A model generated the notes under the pieces. The model ran no database searches. It was not told where the DNA came from and saw nothing but the letters and a program-made list of their open reading frames with translations. From NCBI RefSeq assembly GCF_010093595.1, contig NW_022985466.1, forward strand, positions 477,532-498,988: a stretch of DNA of 21,457 nt, in the 5' to 3' direction. This DNA comes from Mytilinidion resinicola (Eukaryota; Ascomycota; Dothideomycetes; Mytilinidiales; Mytilinidiaceae). A program made the translations under genes and the position numbers. Shown piece after piece: positions 19,636-21,457 of the stretch (positions are counted from its first letter, which is position 1; each line of letters starts with the position of its first letter).

Positions 19636-19982
19636 TTAAGGGGGAGGCGTTGGGGAGACATTGGCGGGCTCGGAGGGGCTGCTCGTAACGGTCGAGATGA
19701 TCGTGACTGTGACGGTGACCGTCTCTGTCGTGTGGGCAGTGCTGGGGATGATTATGGCCTTCTGATCTAGAATCGAAAACAAGTTAGCCGATACCCTCAT
19801 GATTTCTGGAACGCAAAATTGGTGCTGATAACAGATTCGCCAGCATACGAAGTGGTAGGCATTTCGAGGGAAAAGGGATGAATGAGATTGAAAGGGTTCG
19901 TAAGCTTACATCGGACGAGAGACGATATTCTGGCTGAAGCAAATGCGAGCAGCAACAATGCGAGCAGCTTCCAGGACTGCAT
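19636..19982 (-). CDS. Small putative secreted Thr/Ser-rich protein, or 5' part of the broken coiled-coil gene
   Basis: Two minus-strand exons (19982-19910 and 19766-19636), with a 143-bp intron ending in TTCTAG after a GCTAAC branch site, give 67 aa. The N-terminus MQSWKLLALLLLAFASA is a classic signal peptide; cleavage after ASA is likely. The mature part has a TETVTVTVTIISTVTSSPS stretch and a Pro-rich end, typical of fungal wall or secreted proteins. The same exon runs on past the TAA to a good donor (GTAAGC at 19607), and an acceptor at 19492 leads into the coiled-coil exon. The phases do not agree by one base. It is therefore either a genuine mini-protein with a 3'-UTR intron or the frameshifted start of that gene. 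Expression is unknown. Confidence 0.4.
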
Positions 19983-20157
19983 TTTGATTTGCGAGATTTA
20001 TCACGGTATGGGTTTGTTTGCAAAGTAGACTCGAGAACGATGGTGTCGAGATTTGTGCGGTGGTTATGGCTTTGAGAGTGTAGAGACTTAGAATCAGAGC
20101 TTAGTGGAGAAAGAGAAGTCATCGATGCATTGTTTACAGGAGTGAGGGCAAGAACCC

Positions 20158-20409
20158 ATGGACGTCTTGACGCCTTCTTTCATCTCGTTCAAGCAACTAC
20201 ACCCCGAGACAATCAAGCAGGTTGTCAATGCTGTAACGCCGAACACGAGCTTTCCAACTGCTCTACAGTCCATCTCGGACAGCAATAAGTACATTCCGCC
20301 ACATCTTAGGCCGAATTCAACATCCCAGCCAGCTCTCCCACCCGCAGGTCCTGCTCCATCGACCATCTCACAACGAGCCCGGGACTGGGCGCACCCTTTT
20401 CAGACCTAG
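20158..20409 (+). CDS. Short uncharacterised ORF, possibly a gene remnant
   Basis: A plus-strand ORF of 83 aa starts at an ATG in good context (AACCCATGG). The composition looks protein-like (HPETIKQVVNAVTPN, then SNKYIPPHLRPNS, then a Pro/Ser-rich end). The YIPPHLR string resembles one seen in some RNA-binding proteins but is too short for an assignment. After the TAG the same frame stays open for about 30 codons, so it could be a truncated gene. The opposite strand is also open here, so the evidence is weak. Confidence 0.25.
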   Translation: MDVLTPSFISFKQLHPETIKQVVNAVTPNTSFPTALQSISDSNKYIPPHLRPNSTSQPALPPAGPAPSTISQRARDWAHPFQT

Positions 20410-20700
20410 GCCTCCTGGTATGTTCGAGTGGCCCGAGAAGCTGCCGATCTGGAGAATGGGACGGCTCGGAGGAGAGCCTGGCTAAGATCTTCAAGATCGT
20501 AGAGACTTCCTCTCGGACGCCTAACCAGCGAAATGTGCGTAAATGCCAGGACGGCGACTTAAAAGAGTCCCTGCTCATCTCAGTTTTGACTTCTGTGGAC
20601 TGTGATGGGCAGGACATAGCACCGGGCAATCGTAACCTTGTTTCTTGGGAAGGTATTTTGGGCTGGCCTTCTAATCGATTAAATACAGTGCCTTGCCATA
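20410..20700. other. No clear feature
   Basis: The minus-strand ORF spanning this stretch begins inside the TIR copy at 20701-20743 and lacks family signatures, so I do not call it. Coding remnants on the plus strand are possible. Confidence 0.4.
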
Positions 20701-20743
20701 AATATCCGTACACTTTCCTGCCACTGTCTGTGGGGCCCCAACG
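20701..20743 (-). repeat. TIR-family fragment (copy E)
   Basis: The plus strand reads CGTACACTTTCCTGCCACTG, then a GGGG-CCAACG-like extension, matching copies C and D both in the TIR core and in the sequence beyond CCACTG (20721-20726). Two or three short indels separate it from them. Confidence 0.6.
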
Positions 20744-20890
20744 CACTAATAGAAACCGGGGACAGCGGATACACTTCCATTCTGCGTATAATGTGTTGAC
20801 AGTGTCAAGGATAGCCTTGCGAGTTTACTACTTGCCCAAAATGCCGAACTTCTCTCTTTCTTAGAATGCTGAAAATACTATGAAGCTTCT

Positions 20891-20950
20891 CACACAGTGG
20901 TAAACGAGTGTATAGATTTAGCGGGGCAGTGTACTTGTCTGCTAGATAAG
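20891..20950. repeat. TIR-family degenerate palindrome (copy F)
   Basis: CAGTGGTAAACGAGTG at 20895-20910 matches copy B, and GTGTACTTGTCTGCTAG at about 20929-20945 matches the facing end seen in copy C. It is a second example of two ends with almost nothing between them. Confidence 0.55.
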
Positions 20951-21457
20951 CAAGCCGAATATTGTGTCAACAGCATGTACTAGAGCTTTCTCAGCGGGAG
21001 TTGTTTGGAAGGCCTACACAATGGCTTTGTCCAGATCTGCTACTTGTTTAGATGGGCTCTGAGGGTAAGTTACTCACAATAGGTTAGCTAGAAAAATTGG
21101 TTCGCACAGGAATCGTGTGCATAGGACCGATTGTTTCAATTTACTAACAGCGCAAAGATGTATGCTCAGTTTTTCTATTCTTAACCTCTCCGATGTAATG
21201 ATACCGGATTTACAAGATGTTCGCGCTACTTCTTAGTCATCCCCTTCGCTAATATGATATCGCGACTCTATCTGACGGAGTACGTATTCCTAGCCAGCTA
21301 GCCTACGGAGTGTGGTACGGCTAGCGTCGGCTACCTTAATATAGAACACGGTTCCTATATTTAGCCCTCACAGTTCTACGGTACGGCTACGTAAGCCTCC
21401 ACACACAGGAGTATATATACGGCGTACGTAGCCTAGATAGATGCTCATCCAATACAT
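20951..21457. other. Gene-free, TpA-rich tail, possible RIP-mutated repeat
   Basis: No coding frame of note. In 21241-21457 I count by hand about 31 TpA against about 18 ApT, with many CTAG, GTAC and TATA strings. A TpA excess of this size is typical of DNA hit by repeat-induced point mutation in ascomycetes. It probably belongs to a transposon extending beyond the window. Confidence 0.4.

Noticed and set aside
20306..20746. Minus-strand 146-aa ORF
   Set aside because: Its first ~20 codons are the repeat copy E, and the rest is Arg/Ser/Pro-rich without a domain; it overlaps a better-looking plus-strand frame at 20158-20409.
1..21457. CRISPR array, phage or bacterial operon
   Set aside because: No spaced direct repeats of that type. 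Spliced genes and fungal protein families show the DNA is eukaryotic.

Overview
The window looks like nuclear DNA of a filamentous ascomycete (Pezizomycotina). The evidence is genes split by short introns of about 47-143 bp with GT..AG ends and CTAAC-like branch sites, a Zn2Cys6 regulator, a bZIP-DUF3425 regulator, and a repeat-rich flank. The species cannot be named from sequence alone.

Layout. From 548 to 16516 there are seven well-supported genes, all with open reading frames once introns are removed: (1) a minus-strand 817-aa FAD monooxygenase with a long membrane-spanning C-terminal part (548-3102); (2) a plus-strand 635-aa AtuA/DUF1446 protein with seven exons (3954-6230); (3) a zinc alcohol dehydrogenase (6734-7999); (4) a minus-strand short-chain dehydrogenase (8416-9452); (5) a Zn2Cys6 regulator whose zinc finger is split by an intron (10035-11537); (6) an ALDH3-type fatty-aldehyde dehydrogenase with a C-terminal hydrophobic tail (12432-14133); (7) a bZIP/DUF3425 regulator (14706-16516). 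Exon borders were worked out by hand from reading frame and splice signals.

How they may work together. An alcohol dehydrogenase, an aldehyde dehydrogenase and an AtuA-family protein (named for bacterial acyclic terpene utilisation) sit with an SDR, a monooxygenase and two regulators. This suggests an inducible oxidation pathway, alcohol to aldehyde to acid and onward, perhaps for a terpenoid or branched-chain substrate. A TGACTCGGT site recurs upstream of the alcohol dehydrogenase (as a perfect inverted pair), the aldehyde dehydrogenase and the bZIP gene, with a near match upstream of the AtuA-like gene. Pathway membership and substrate are inference.

From about 16.6 kb to the end the character changes. 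There are simple repeats, at least six copies of a terminal-inverted-repeat family (CAGTGGCAGACAAG...), a 1.1-kb interval bounded by such repeats that carries a 334-aa unrecognised ORF, a broken gene with an 11-residue coiled-coil repeat, small ORF remnants, and a TpA-rich tail that looks RIP-mutated. This is a degenerate mobile-element and gene-relic region.
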